Assembly: GCA_022823945.1 (NCBI GenBank)
Contig: JAJEBK010000043.1
Coordinates: 62,001 to 126,000 of the forward strand
Source: Anaerolineae bacterium
GTDB lineage: Bacteria > Chloroflexota > Anaerolineae > Aggregatilineales > Phototrophicaceae
Length of the DNA: 64,000 nt
Direction: 5' to 3'
Positions 9,653 to 17,952 of this stretch are shown here, one piece after another. The position numbers and the translations under genes are program-made. A model generated the notes under the pieces. The model did not search any database. It was not told where the DNA came from and was given only the letters and a program-made list of their open reading frames with translations. Each line of letters starts with the position of its first letter. Position 1 is the stretch's first letter.

Positions 9653-9754
9653 TGCCGCGTTTGTGATAAAAGGCGCAAAGACACAAAGCGCGGTCTGGAA
9701 TCGAGTGGCGTTTTGGGCGACAGTGAATGAGACCGATGGCAGGGTGACCCAGCA

Positions 9755-10117
9755 ATGAATGTATTGAACGAATGGGCTTTTATTGGCATGTTTGCTGTGC
9801 TGGCACCCATCTTCCCGGCGCTGCCGATCGTGATTGCCTGGCTCTTCCGTCCGCGCAAGCCCAATGTATTGAAGAGCTCTACTTATGAATGCGGCGTGGA
9901 AACTATCGGCGACACCTGGGTTCAATTTCGCGTGCAATACTACATCTACGGGCTGATTTTCCTGGTCTTTGATGTGGAAATGGTCTTTCTTTTCCCGTGG
10001 GCTGCCGCCTATAACGAGATGAGCTTGTTCGGCTTTGTGGCTGGCTTCCTGTTCATCTTTTTGCTTACGGACGCGCTTTTCTACGCTTGGCAGAAAAACG
10101 CGCTGGAATGGAAATAG
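9755..10117 (+). CDS. nuoA: NADH-quinone oxidoreductase subunit A
   Basis: NuoA (120 residues) is a small membrane subunit of respiratory complex I near the quinone site. It has three predicted helices and the family motif YECGVET followed by QFRVQYYIYGLIFLVFDVE. ATG 9755 has AGGGTGA about 8 bases upstream. It is the first gene of the cluster. Unusually, nuoB, C, D, E, F and G do not follow; nuoH comes next after a 28-base gap, so the peripheral-arm genes must lie elsewhere if the complex is complete. Confidence 0.95.
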   Translation: MNVLNEWAFIGMFAVLAPIFPALPIVIAWLFRPRKPNVLKSSTYECGVETIGDTWVQFRVQYYIYGLIFLVFDVEMVFLFPWAAAYNEMSLFGFVAGFLFIFLLTDALFYAWQKNALEWK

Positions 10118-10145
10118 CCGCCGGCTGGACGACCTGGAGGCGACG

Positions 10146-11372
10146 ATGGACGAAATTTGTACGGGCTTGTGCCGTTTGATGGTCGACTCTGGCGCGGATG
10201 CCGGGCTGGCGCAATTCGTCTCTCTGCTGGTCGGCGTCTTGCTGGTCAGCGGCGTGCCACTGCTCACAGTCATCTTGCTGATTTGGATCGAGCGCAAGGT
10301 CGCCGCCCGCATCCAGGATCGCATTGGTCCCAATCGCGTCGGTCCCATCGGGCTCATGCAGACCTTCGCCGACCTCTTGAAACTGCTGGGGAAAGAAGAC
10401 ATCACCCCAACCGCCGCCGACCGTCTGCTTTACAATGTCGCGCCGCTGGTGTCGTTTGCGTCGGTGGTGTTGATCTGGGCGGTCGTGCCTTTCACGCCTT
10501 TCCATTATGGCGTCGACCTGGAGATCGGCGCGTTGTTCTTCGTGGCGGTGGCTTCGTTTGGCACGCTGGCGATCATGGTGGCAGGCTGGGCGAGCAACAA
10601 TAAATACGCGCTACTGGGCGCATTTCGCGTGGTGTCGCTGTTGGTGAGCTACGAGGTGCCGCTGGTCTTCGCCCTGCTGGTGCCGGTGCTGCTGGCGGGC
10701 AGCATGAGCATGCTGGATATCGTCAATGCCCAAAGCGGCATGTGGTTTGTCGTGTTGTCGCCGCTGGCATTCATCATCTTTTATATTTCGTCACAAGCAG
10801 AGACCGGGCGCGCGCCTTTCGACCTCATCGAAGCCGAGTCCGAGCTGGTGGCGGGCTTCAATATCGAGTATTCCGGCATGAAGTTCGGCATGTTCTTCGC
10901 GGCTGAGTTTTTGCATGTCTTTACCAATGGCATCTTGATGGCGCTGCTGTTCTTCGGCGGCTGGATGGGTCCGCTCTATTATGAATCGCCCTTGATCGCC
11001 TTTGCCTGGCTGGGCGCGAAAGGCGGCATCATCTATCTGACTACATTGTGGCTGCGCAATACTGTGCCGCGCCTGCGCATCGACCAGATCATGGCTTTCA
11101 ACTGGAAGTGCCTGGTGCCGCTGTCTATCGCCAATATCGTTCTGGTTTCTTTGGCGCTGAAGGTGCTGCAAGAACTGGACATGGCGCCCCGGCAGTTGAT
11201 CGGCGCAAGCTTCGCTGACATGCTGCCGGCTACTATCTTGCTGCTGCTCATCAACGGCGCGCTGACACTGTACTTGCTGGGCATATTGCGCCGGCGAGGC
11301 AAAGATGCCCGCCGCGAAGCCCAAGCCGCCCCGGTTCAGTTCGCGCGCGCAACCGCCGCAACCGCCGATTGA
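10146..11372 (+). CDS. nuoH: NADH-quinone oxidoreductase subunit H
   Basis: NuoH (408 residues) links the quinone chamber of complex I to the proton-pumping arm. Visible signatures are IERKVAARIQDRIGPNRVGP near the N-terminus and the acidic quinone-site loop SQAETGRAPFDLIEAESELV in the middle. ATG 10146 has GGAGG immediately upstream at 10136-10140. It is longer than E. coli NuoH (about 325 residues), with an extra C-terminal hydrophobic helix and a basic, Ala-rich tail. The next gene is nuoJ; the nuoI normally found between them is missing. Confidence 0.95.
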   Translation: MDEICTGLCRLMVDSGADAGLAQFVSLLVGVLLVSGVPLLTVILLIWIERKVAARIQDRIGPNRVGPIGLMQTFADLLKLLGKEDITPTAADRLLYNVAPLVSFASVVLIWAVVPFTPFHYGVDLEIGALFFVAVASFGTLAIMVAGWASNNKYALLGAFRVVSLLVSYEVPLVFALLVPVLLAGSMSMLDIVNAQSGMWFVVLSPLAFIIFYISSQAETGRAPFDLIEAESELVAGFNIEYSGMKFGMFFAAEFLHVFTNGILMALLFFGGWMGPLYYESPLIAFAWLGAKGGIIYLTTLWLRNTVPRLRIDQIMAFNWKCLVPLSIANIVLVSLALKVLQELDMAPRQLIGASFADMLPATILLLLINGALTLYLLGILRRRGKDARREAQAAPVQFARATAATAD

Positions 11373-11384
11373 AGGGGGCGATCA

Positions 11385-11897
11385 ATGGAACTCAACGCAA
11401 TTTCTATCGGTTTTGTGGTGTTTACGATATTCACACTGGGCGGTGGCATCGGCGTCGTCACCACGCGCAACCTCTTCCAAGGCACGATCTGGCTGATGGT
11501 CAGCTTGTTTGGCGTGGCGGGCTATTTTGTGCTGCTGAGCGCGCCCTTCCTGGCGGCGGTGCAGATTTTGGTGTATATCGGCGCGATCGCCATCTTAATC
11601 ACTTTCGCCGTCATGCTGACGCGCAGTGTAACCCGCATCAAGACCCGTTACATCCGCCTCGTGCCCAGCCTGCTCGCTTCTTTGGCGCTCTTTCTGATCC
11701 TGCTGCTGGGGGTCACTATGCCCATCTTTGGCGGGGTCTCGCCAGAGCATGCGCCAGCGACTGTCGCTTCCACGCGCGATCTTGGGGCGGCGCTGGTGGA
11801 CGAAAATGGCTATGTTGTGCCTTTCTTGCTGGCATCGGTCTTGCTGACGGGCGCCATGATCGGCGCGATCTTCATCGCCCGCGACGACACGGCATAG
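11385..11897 (+). CDS. nuoJ: NADH-quinone oxidoreductase subunit J
   Basis: NuoJ (170 residues) is a membrane subunit with five predicted helices. The conserved third-helix segment QILVYIGAIAILITFAVML, the helix linked to coupling in complex I structures, is clear. A GGGGG ribosome site lies at 11373-11379, just after the nuoH stop, 12 bases before the ATG. nuoK follows after 15 bases, as in other nuo operons. Confidence 0.94.
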   Translation: MELNAISIGFVVFTIFTLGGGIGVVTTRNLFQGTIWLMVSLFGVAGYFVLLSAPFLAAVQILVYIGAIAILITFAVMLTRSVTRIKTRYIRLVPSLLASLALFLILLLGVTMPIFGGVSPEHAPATVASTRDLGAALVDENGYVVPFLLASVLLTGAMIGAIFIARDDTA

Positions 11898-11912
11898 GGA
11901 GGAAACGAAAGC

Positions 11913-12230
11913 ATGGTACCTCTCTGGATGTATCTGGCGGTGGCCGCGGCGCTCTTTTCGCTGGGCGTCTTCGGCGCGCTTTCGCGGCGCAACGCTGTGG
12001 CTGTGTTGATGAGCGTGGAATTAATGCTGAACGCGGTCAATATCAACCTGGTGGCATTCTGGCGCTACAGCGAAACCAGCACCGACCTGTTGCTGAATGG
12101 CTATGCCTTCACAGCCTTTGTGCTGATTGTCGCGGCGGCCGAAGCGGCTGTTGGCTTGGCGATTATTATCACGGTATATCGCAATCGGCGCTCGGTGATC
12201 CCCGAAGAAGCGGCGGCGCTGAAAGGATAA
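11913..12230 (+). CDS. nuoK: NADH-quinone oxidoreductase subunit K
   Basis: NuoK (105 residues) is a three-helix, Mrp-like subunit of the complex I membrane arm. The two membrane glutamates needed for pumping are present as E36 (SVELMLNAVN) and E77 (AAAEAAVG). GGAGG lies about 9 bases upstream of ATG 11913. Length and order (J-K-L) are normal. Confidence 0.95.
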   Translation: MVPLWMYLAVAAALFSLGVFGALSRRNAVAVLMSVELMLNAVNINLVAFWRYSETSTDLLLNGYAFTAFVLIVAAAEAAVGLAIIITVYRNRRSVIPEEAAALKG

Positions 12231-12238
12231 AGACCGCA

Positions 12239-14572
12239 ATGGACTTCCTCAACGATCCCAATGCGCTGCCCTGGCTGATTCCCGCGGGACCGCTGCTGGC
12301 TTTCCTCATCATCACGCTGCTGACCAACAAGTCGAAGCTCGTGCCGGCCAGCGACCATCACGAATATGGCGGGCATCATCCGGATTATGACGGCATGCTG
12401 GTGCCGGTTGTGGCGCGCTACAGCCGCGTCATCAGCATCGGCGTGGGTATGTGTGGCGTGCTGGCGGCGCTGGTTATCAGCTGGGTGACGCTCTACAACG
12501 CCTCGCAGCTGCATCACATCGGGCAGGAAGTGTTGGCCAGCAGCATCGCCTGGATGGACACGGGCGAGACCGCTTTCAAGATGGGCGTGCTGGTCGACCC
12601 GGCCACCGTCATCATGCTGGTCATGGTGCCCATCGCTGTGCTGATGATTTTCATTTATTCCATTGGTTATATGGCGCATGATCCTCGCCAGGCGCGCTTC
12701 TTCGCGTTGATTTCGCTGTTTGCTGGTGCCATGTTGACACTGGTGGTGGCGGACAATGTGCTGTTGCTCTTCGTCGGCTGGGAGATCATGGGCGTTTGTT
12801 CCTACATGCTCATCGGCTTCTGGTTTGAAAAAGAAAGCGCCTATAAAGCCGCTATCAAAGCTTTCACCACCACGCGCATCGCCGATGTCGTCATGCTGCT
12901 GGGCATCGCGTATCTCTACAGCTTGACCGGCACGCTCAACTACCGCGACATCATGTACAACCCCGAGACCCTGGATATGCTGGCGACCACAGCGCCTATC
13001 ATCTTCGGCGGCTGGACAGTCAGCGCCGCCAGCATCATCGGCATCTTTCTCATCATCGGCACAGTCGGCAAGTCGGCGCAGTTCCCGCTGCATGTCTGGC
13101 TGCCCGATGCCATGGAAGGTCCCACGCCAGTCAGCGCGATGATCCATGCTGCGGCGATGGTATCGGCGGGCATCTTCTCGTTGATCCGCTTGTATCCGCT
13201 TTTTGCAGCTGGCGGCGACCCACATCATGGCGTTCTTACCGAGCCGCTGGCGTTCATGGCGGTGGTCGGCGCGTTCACGGCGCTGCTCGCGGCAACGATG
13301 GCGGTGGCGCAGAACGATGTCAAAGCGGTGCTGGCCTATTCGACCATCTCGCAGTTGGGCTTCATGATGGCGGCGCTGGGCATCGGCGCATACATCGCGG
13401 CGGCCTTCCATCTCATCACGCACGCCTTCTTCAAAGCGCTGCTCTTCATGGCGGCTGGCAGCGTCATCCATGGCATGGAACATGGCGAGCACCATGTCCA
13501 CGAACACGGGCATGGGCACGACGCTTCCCACCATCCCGATGAGGGTCATCATTTCGACCCGCAGGATATGCGCAATATGGGTGGCTTGCGCAAGACCATG
13601 CCGGTCACATTCTGGACTTTTCTGATTGGCGGCTTGTCGCTTTCGGGCTTCCCCATCATCACAGCTGGCTTTTGGTCGAAAGACGAAATTCTGGCTGATG
13701 CCTGGCTGGGCGTTCAGAATTATGGCAGTGGCGCGCACGGCATGGTCTTCATTATGCTGGCGCTGGCCGCCTTCATGACCGCCTTCTATACCATGCGGCA
13801 GATCGCCCTGACTTTCGGCGGCGAGGCGCGCACAGAAGCCGCCAAACACGCCAACCTGGGCAAGGGCGTCGTCAGTATCACGATGACATTGCCTTTGATT
13901 ATCCTGGCATTTTTTGCGATTGGCGCGGGCTTCGTGGGCGTTCCCAACGATTTCCCGGTGTTGAACGCCATCTTTTCGCCCGAATACAACGCCTTTCATC
14001 ATCTAACAGTCGAGGCGTTGCCCTTAAGCGAGGCGACCGCAGCCTTCTCCAGCCTGCCGGATTATCATGCCAAAGCGCCGCCCTTCAACATCATCCCGGT
14101 GGCTACCTCCGTCCTTGTGGCGCTGCTGGGATTGTGGCTGGGCTGGCTGGTTTATTGGCGCAAGCCACTAAAAGCCGGGCAGCGCGATCCCATGGAAAAC
14201 TTCCTCGGTCCGCTGCACCCTGTGCTGCAGAATCGCTATTACCTGGACGAGATCTACGGCCGCGTTTTTGTCGCGCCCTCGCAATGGCTGAGCGCGCAGA
14301 TCATCAGCTTTCTCGACCGCGGCATCATTGATGCGCTTTTGCACATCATCGCGCGCCTGTTCACCTGGCTGGGCGACCTGGTCAAAGTCTTGAACCTATG
14401 GTTGATAGACGGCGTGGGCGATGGCATCCCGATCGCCATATTCAACTTCGGCGGCTGGCTGCGGCGCATGCAGAGCGGACGCGTCCAACAATACATGCTC
14501 TTGATCCTGGCGGCGGCGGTGGCGATCGGCATTGTGCTGGTGCTGTCGTCGGGCGCGGCGCTTGCGCAATAA
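12239..14572 (+). CDS. nuoL: NADH-quinone oxidoreductase subunit L, extended
   Basis: NuoL (777 residues, against about 610 in E. coli) is the distal antiporter-like proton pump of complex I. The catalytic Glu (LFVGWEIMGVCSYM) and the TM7 Lys (GKSAQFPLHVWLPDAMEGPTP) are both present. Two features are unusual. Residues 411-438, just before DMRNMGGL, form a loop with 12 His in 28 residues. The C-terminal lateral-helix region (about 673-754) seems 20 or more residues longer than in E. coli. ATG 12239 has AAAGGA upstream and nuoK ends 8 bases before it. The longer lateral helix fits an arm with an extra NuoM, since two nuoM genes follow. Confidence 0.94.
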   Translation: MDFLNDPNALPWLIPAGPLLAFLIITLLTNKSKLVPASDHHEYGGHHPDYDGMLVPVVARYSRVISIGVGMCGVLAALVISWVTLYNASQLHHIGQEVLASSIAWMDTGETAFKMGVLVDPATVIMLVMVPIAVLMIFIYSIGYMAHDPRQARFFALISLFAGAMLTLVVADNVLLLFVGWEIMGVCSYMLIGFWFEKESAYKAAIKAFTTTRIADVVMLLGIAYLYSLTGTLNYRDIMYNPETLDMLATTAPIIFGGWTVSAASIIGIFLIIGTVGKSAQFPLHVWLPDAMEGPTPVSAMIHAAAMVSAGIFSLIRLYPLFAAGGDPHHGVLTEPLAFMAVVGAFTALLAATMAVAQNDVKAVLAYSTISQLGFMMAALGIGAYIAAAFHLITHAFFKALLFMAAGSVIHGMEHGEHHVHEHGHGHDASHHPDEGHHFDPQDMRNMGGLRKTMPVTFWTFLIGGLSLSGFPIITAGFWSKDEILADAWLGVQNYGSGAHGMVFIMLALAAFMTAFYTMRQIALTFGGEARTEAAKHANLGKGVVSITMTLPLIILAFFAIGAGFVGVPNDFPVLNAIFSPEYNAFHHLTVEALPLSEATAAFSSLPDYHAKAPPFNIIPVATSVLVALLGLWLGWLVYWRKPLKAGQRDPMENFLGPLHPVLQNRYYLDEIYGRVFVAPSQWLSAQIISFLDRGIIDALLHIIARLFTWLGDLVKVLNLWLIDGVGDGIPIAIFNFGGWLRRMQSGRVQQYMLLILAAAVAIGIVLVLSSGAALAQ

Positions 14573-14585
14573 GGGGGGCGCATCC

Positions 14586-16220
14586 ATGGTAGACATCTTT
14601 GGCATTGACGCGCTTTCTGTTCTGGTCTTCGCCCCGGCGCTCAGCGCGTTGTTGGTGGCGGCGTTGGCATCGCTCGTCCCCAGCAAGCAGTTAGGCCGCT
14701 GGGCAGCGCTGGTGCTGTCGCTGCTGATCGCGCTGTTGAGCATCCAGGTGTTCTTCGACTATCAGGCGGCTGGATTGGCTATCGGTGACGAGCCATTCAT
14801 CATCACACAAGACTCGGTCTGGTTTGAGGCGATCGGCGCGCGCTGGACGCTGGGTATAGACGGCATCAGCGCCGTGATGATTTTGCTCACGGGCATATTG
14901 ACGCCGCTGGCTATCCTGGCGAGCTGGAATATCGACGACCGCGCCAATATGCACCTGGCGCTGCTGCTGCTGTTTGAGACCGGCAGCATGGGCGTCTTTG
15001 CCGCCATGGACTTGATGGTCTTCTTCCTTTTCTATGAGTTGACGCTGGTGCCGATGTACTTTCTCATCAACCAGTGGGGCAGTATGCCCAAGTCGGGCGT
15101 CAAGTATTCGGGACGATTTTACGCTTCGACCAAGTTCATGATTTATTCTTTCGGCGGCACACTGGGCATGCTGCTGGCGACGCAGTTGATCGGCTGGTCG
15201 GCTGGCAGCTTCAGCATTCCTGGCCTGGTTGAGGCTTGGCCCACATTCCGCGAGGGCCAGGCGCTGCTGGGCATTGATGTCAGTGCGGTCAAGGCGCTGG
15301 CATTCATCGGCTTCTTCGTGGCATTCAGTATCAAAGTGCCGATCTGGCCCTTCCACACCTGGCTGCCCGATGCGCATGGCGAAGCGCCGACGGCTGGCTC
15401 CATGCTGCTGGCTGGCATCATGCTAAAGCTGGGCGCGTATGGCTTCATCCGCCTGGTCATCCCGCTCTTCCCCGATGTCTGGCTGACCGAAGTAGCGCTC
15501 ATCGGCGTGAATGTGGCCACGCTTTTTGCCATTCTGTCGGTCGTGGGCATTGTGCTGGGCGCATTCGCCGCCTTTGGTCAAACGGACATCAAACGCCTGG
15601 TCGCGTACAGCTCGGTCAATCACATGGGCTTCGTGGGCATTGGCATTGCCGTGCTGGCGCAGACCTATGCCCAGCTGTGGACAGGCGCGAATCCCGCCGC
15701 CGATGTGCAATCCGCCATCATCGCCGCCAACGGGACGGTCTTGCAGATGTTCAACCACGGACTCAGCTCGGCTGGCATGTTTTTGCTGGCGGGCGCGCTC
15801 TATCACAAAACGCACACGCGAGAACTGGCGGACTATGGCGGGCTTTGGGTCAAAGCGCCGGTGATGGGCGCGATCCTGCTATTCACCAGCTTCGCCAGTT
15901 TGGGCTTGCCGGGTTTGAACGGCTTCGTCAGCGAGTTTTTGATCGTGCGCGGCAGTTGGACGACCTATACAGCATTGACCGCGATTGCCATGCTGGGCTT
16001 GCTATTCACGGGCGGCTACATTTTGAAAGGCATTCGCGCAGTGCTGCACGGTCCATTCAACCTGCGCTGGCGTGATACCAGCCTGGAGTTGACGCGCGCC
16101 GAGCTGGTGGCCATGGCGCCGCTGATTGCGCTGATGCTGCTCACTGGGCTATATCCCAACTGGATCCTGCCCATGATCAATACCACAGTCTCGACCATTT
16201 TCGCCGGCTTGGCGAGCTAG
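14586..16220 (+). CDS. nuoM: NADH-quinone oxidoreductase subunit M, first copy
   Basis: This NuoM (544 residues) is an antiporter-like proton-pumping subunit. All key charged residues are visible: the TM5 Glu (FYELTLVPMYFLI), the TM7 Lys in IKVPIWPFHTWLPDAHGEAPT, the TM8 Lys in GIMLKLGAYG, and the late Glu in GLPGLNGFVSEFLI. ATG 14586 follows a GGGGGG tract right after the nuoL stop. It is the more canonical of two adjacent NuoM genes and is followed by the second copy after only 10 bases. Confidence 0.94.
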   Translation: MVDIFGIDALSVLVFAPALSALLVAALASLVPSKQLGRWAALVLSLLIALLSIQVFFDYQAAGLAIGDEPFIITQDSVWFEAIGARWTLGIDGISAVMILLTGILTPLAILASWNIDDRANMHLALLLLFETGSMGVFAAMDLMVFFLFYELTLVPMYFLINQWGSMPKSGVKYSGRFYASTKFMIYSFGGTLGMLLATQLIGWSAGSFSIPGLVEAWPTFREGQALLGIDVSAVKALAFIGFFVAFSIKVPIWPFHTWLPDAHGEAPTAGSMLLAGIMLKLGAYGFIRLVIPLFPDVWLTEVALIGVNVATLFAILSVVGIVLGAFAAFGQTDIKRLVAYSSVNHMGFVGIGIAVLAQTYAQLWTGANPAADVQSAIIAANGTVLQMFNHGLSSAGMFLLAGALYHKTHTRELADYGGLWVKAPVMGAILLFTSFASLGLPGLNGFVSEFLIVRGSWTTYTALTAIAMLGLLFTGGYILKGIRAVLHGPFNLRWRDTSLELTRAELVAMAPLIALMLLTGLYPNWILPMINTTVSTIFAGLAS

Positions 16221-16230
16221 GATTGCCATT

Positions 16231-17952
16231 ATGGAAGCGACTGGCTTCTCCATCCTGACTGCCATCATCTCCATCCCCCTCATCGCGGGCGTGGTCATCC
16301 TGTTTCTGGATGGCAAGAATCGCGATCTGGTGCGCGGCGTGGGGATTACGGCGGCTTCTGCGGTGCTGGCTTTGTCGCTGGCGGTCTTCTTCGGCTATGA
16401 CAATTTCGTCAAGACGTCAGGTGGTTTGGTCGAGCAGCAGATGTCCATGCTGGCGGCTGGCGGGCAGCTGAGCGGCACGCAGATGTTTGCGGACGCACTG
16501 GCTTTTGAGCAGCGCGTTATTTGGGTCGAGTCGCTGGGCATCGCCTATCATGTCGGCGTGGATGGTGTGAGCGCGCCCATGGTGCTGCTGACCGGCATGG
16601 TCGCGGTGGCTGGTGTGCTGATTTCTTGGAATATCACCGACCGCCTGCGCGAGTTCATGGCTTTCTTTATGTTCCTGGTGGCGGGCGTCTTTGGCGTTTT
16701 TATCGCCGTCGATTTGTTCATGCTCTTCTTCTTTTATGAACTGGCTATCTTCCCCATGTACTTGTTGATCGCGGGCTGGGGATGGGTCAAGCTGCGCGAA
16801 TACGCCGCGATGAAGCTCACGCTCTACATCCTGGTCGGCTCGGTCTTTGCCCTGGTCGGCGCGGTGGCGATGTACTTCGTGGCTGGCAGCTATTTCAGCG
16901 GACCCGGCGCAGAGGTGCTGCAGGCTGCGATAGCGAGCGGCATCTTGCCAGCCGACAGCGGCGCCTATAGCTGGAGCATCGTGCAGCTGACTCTGGCTGC
17001 GGAAAACGGCGCATACGCCATAGACATTCTGGGCATCGAAGGGCTCAGCTTCGCCAAGTTCTGGTTCCCCTTCATGTTCATGGGCTTTGGCGTGCTGGCG
17101 GGCGTGTTTCCATTTCACAACTGGTCGCCGGATGGTCATGTGGCCGCGCCCACTGCCGTATCCATGATTCATGCGGGCGTGCTGATGAAAGTCGGCGCAT
17201 TCGCCGCTTTGCGCGCGGGCGTGCAGCTGCTGGCAGAAGGCGCGGATGCGCATCTGCCCTGGATGGTTTTCCTCACGCTCATCAATGTCGTCTATGGCGC
17301 GCTGATCGCCTTCCGCCAGCGAGACTTCAAATATGTCATCGGTTTTTCGTCCGTCAGCCACATGGGCTTGGTGAGCATGGGCTGGGCGACCATGAACCTG
17401 ACCGGCATGACCGGCGCAGGCATCCAGATGTTCAGCCATGGCGCGATGACGGCGCTCTTCTTCGGCGTGGTCGGCATGGTTTATGACCGCGCGCACACCC
17501 GTGATATCCCCAGCCTGGGCGGATTCATGAAAGTGATGCCTTGGGTCGGCATCGCATTTGTCATCGGTGGTCTGACCAGCATGGGCATGCCCGGCTTGAG
17601 CGGCTTCATCGCCGAGTTTCCGATATTTCAGGGCATGTGGGCGGCCAGCGAGCAGATCACGCTGCAGCTGGGCATCTTCGAGCTGAGCAATTATTACAGC
17701 GTGCTGGTGATCATCTCGGCGCTGGGCATCGTCATCACGGCGGCGTATGTGCTGCGTGTGGCGGGGCAGGTGTTCTTCGGCGAGTTCGACGCCGCGCGCT
17801 TTCATGATGTCGGCAATATCGAAATGACCGACCGCATCGTTTTGATCATTCTCGGCGCGCCGTTGATCATCCTGGGGCTGTATCCGCCCATCATGGCGCC
17901 GATGATCGAAAGTGGCATCCGACCGCTAATCGCCCTGCTGGGAGGTGGCTAG
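16231..17952 (+). CDS. nuoM: NADH-quinone oxidoreductase subunit M, second divergent copy
   Basis: This second NuoM-type subunit (573 residues) is clearly paralogous but divergent from the first. The TM5 Glu E170 (FFYELAIFPMYLL), Lys320 (GVLMKVGAF) and Glu462 (GLSGFIAEF) are kept. The pumping-channel lysine expected seven residues before the conserved His is Leu289 (GVLAGVFPFHNW, codon at 17095-17097). The WLPDAH motif reads WSPDGH. It also has an extra segment at about 58-100. The stop TAG directly abuts the nuoN ATG. It probably forms an additional antiporter-like module; whether it pumps protons is doubtful because of the missing Lys. Confidence 0.92.
   Translation: MEATGFSILTAIISIPLIAGVVILFLDGKNRDLVRGVGITAASAVLALSLAVFFGYDNFVKTSGGLVEQQMSMLAAGGQLSGTQMFADALAFEQRVIWVESLGIAYHVGVDGVSAPMVLLTGMVAVAGVLISWNITDRLREFMAFFMFLVAGVFGVFIAVDLFMLFFFYELAIFPMYLLIAGWGWVKLREYAAMKLTLYILVGSVFALVGAVAMYFVAGSYFSGPGAEVLQAAIASGILPADSGAYSWSIVQLTLAAENGAYAIDILGIEGLSFAKFWFPFMFMGFGVLAGVFPFHNWSPDGHVAAPTAVSMIHAGVLMKVGAFAALRAGVQLLAEGADAHLPWMVFLTLINVVYGALIAFRQRDFKYVIGFSSVSHMGLVSMGWATMNLTGMTGAGIQMFSHGAMTALFFGVVGMVYDRAHTRDIPSLGGFMKVMPWVGIAFVIGGLTSMGMPGLSGFIAEFPIFQGMWAASEQITLQLGIFELSNYYSVLVIISALGIVITAAYVLRVAGQVFFGEFDAARFHDVGNIEMTDRIVLIILGAPLIILGLYPPIMAPMIESGIRPLIALLGGG

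Larger units (their letters stand above)
9395..9754. other. Intergenic region between femAB2 and the nuo operon
   Basis: This 360-base gap separates divergent genes. It contains a degenerate repeat copy (9464-9512) and two overlapping promoters (9610-9652). A leader of about 100 bases follows before nuoA. Small frames here lack ribosome sites and family features, and I do not call them. Confidence 0.7.

Noticed and set aside
9525..9758. 77-codon frame before nuoA
   Set aside because: It runs through the two nuo promoters, lacks a ribosome site and ends inside the nuoA start.
11369..12238. Long in-frame extension upstream of nuoL
   Set aside because: It overlaps nuoJ and nuoK completely; ATG 12239 gives a normal NuoL start.
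12101..14002. Long minus-strand frame opposite nuoL
   Set aside because: It is His/Asp/Arg-rich with no hydrophobic core, the mirror of a membrane-protein gene; nuoL is fully supported.
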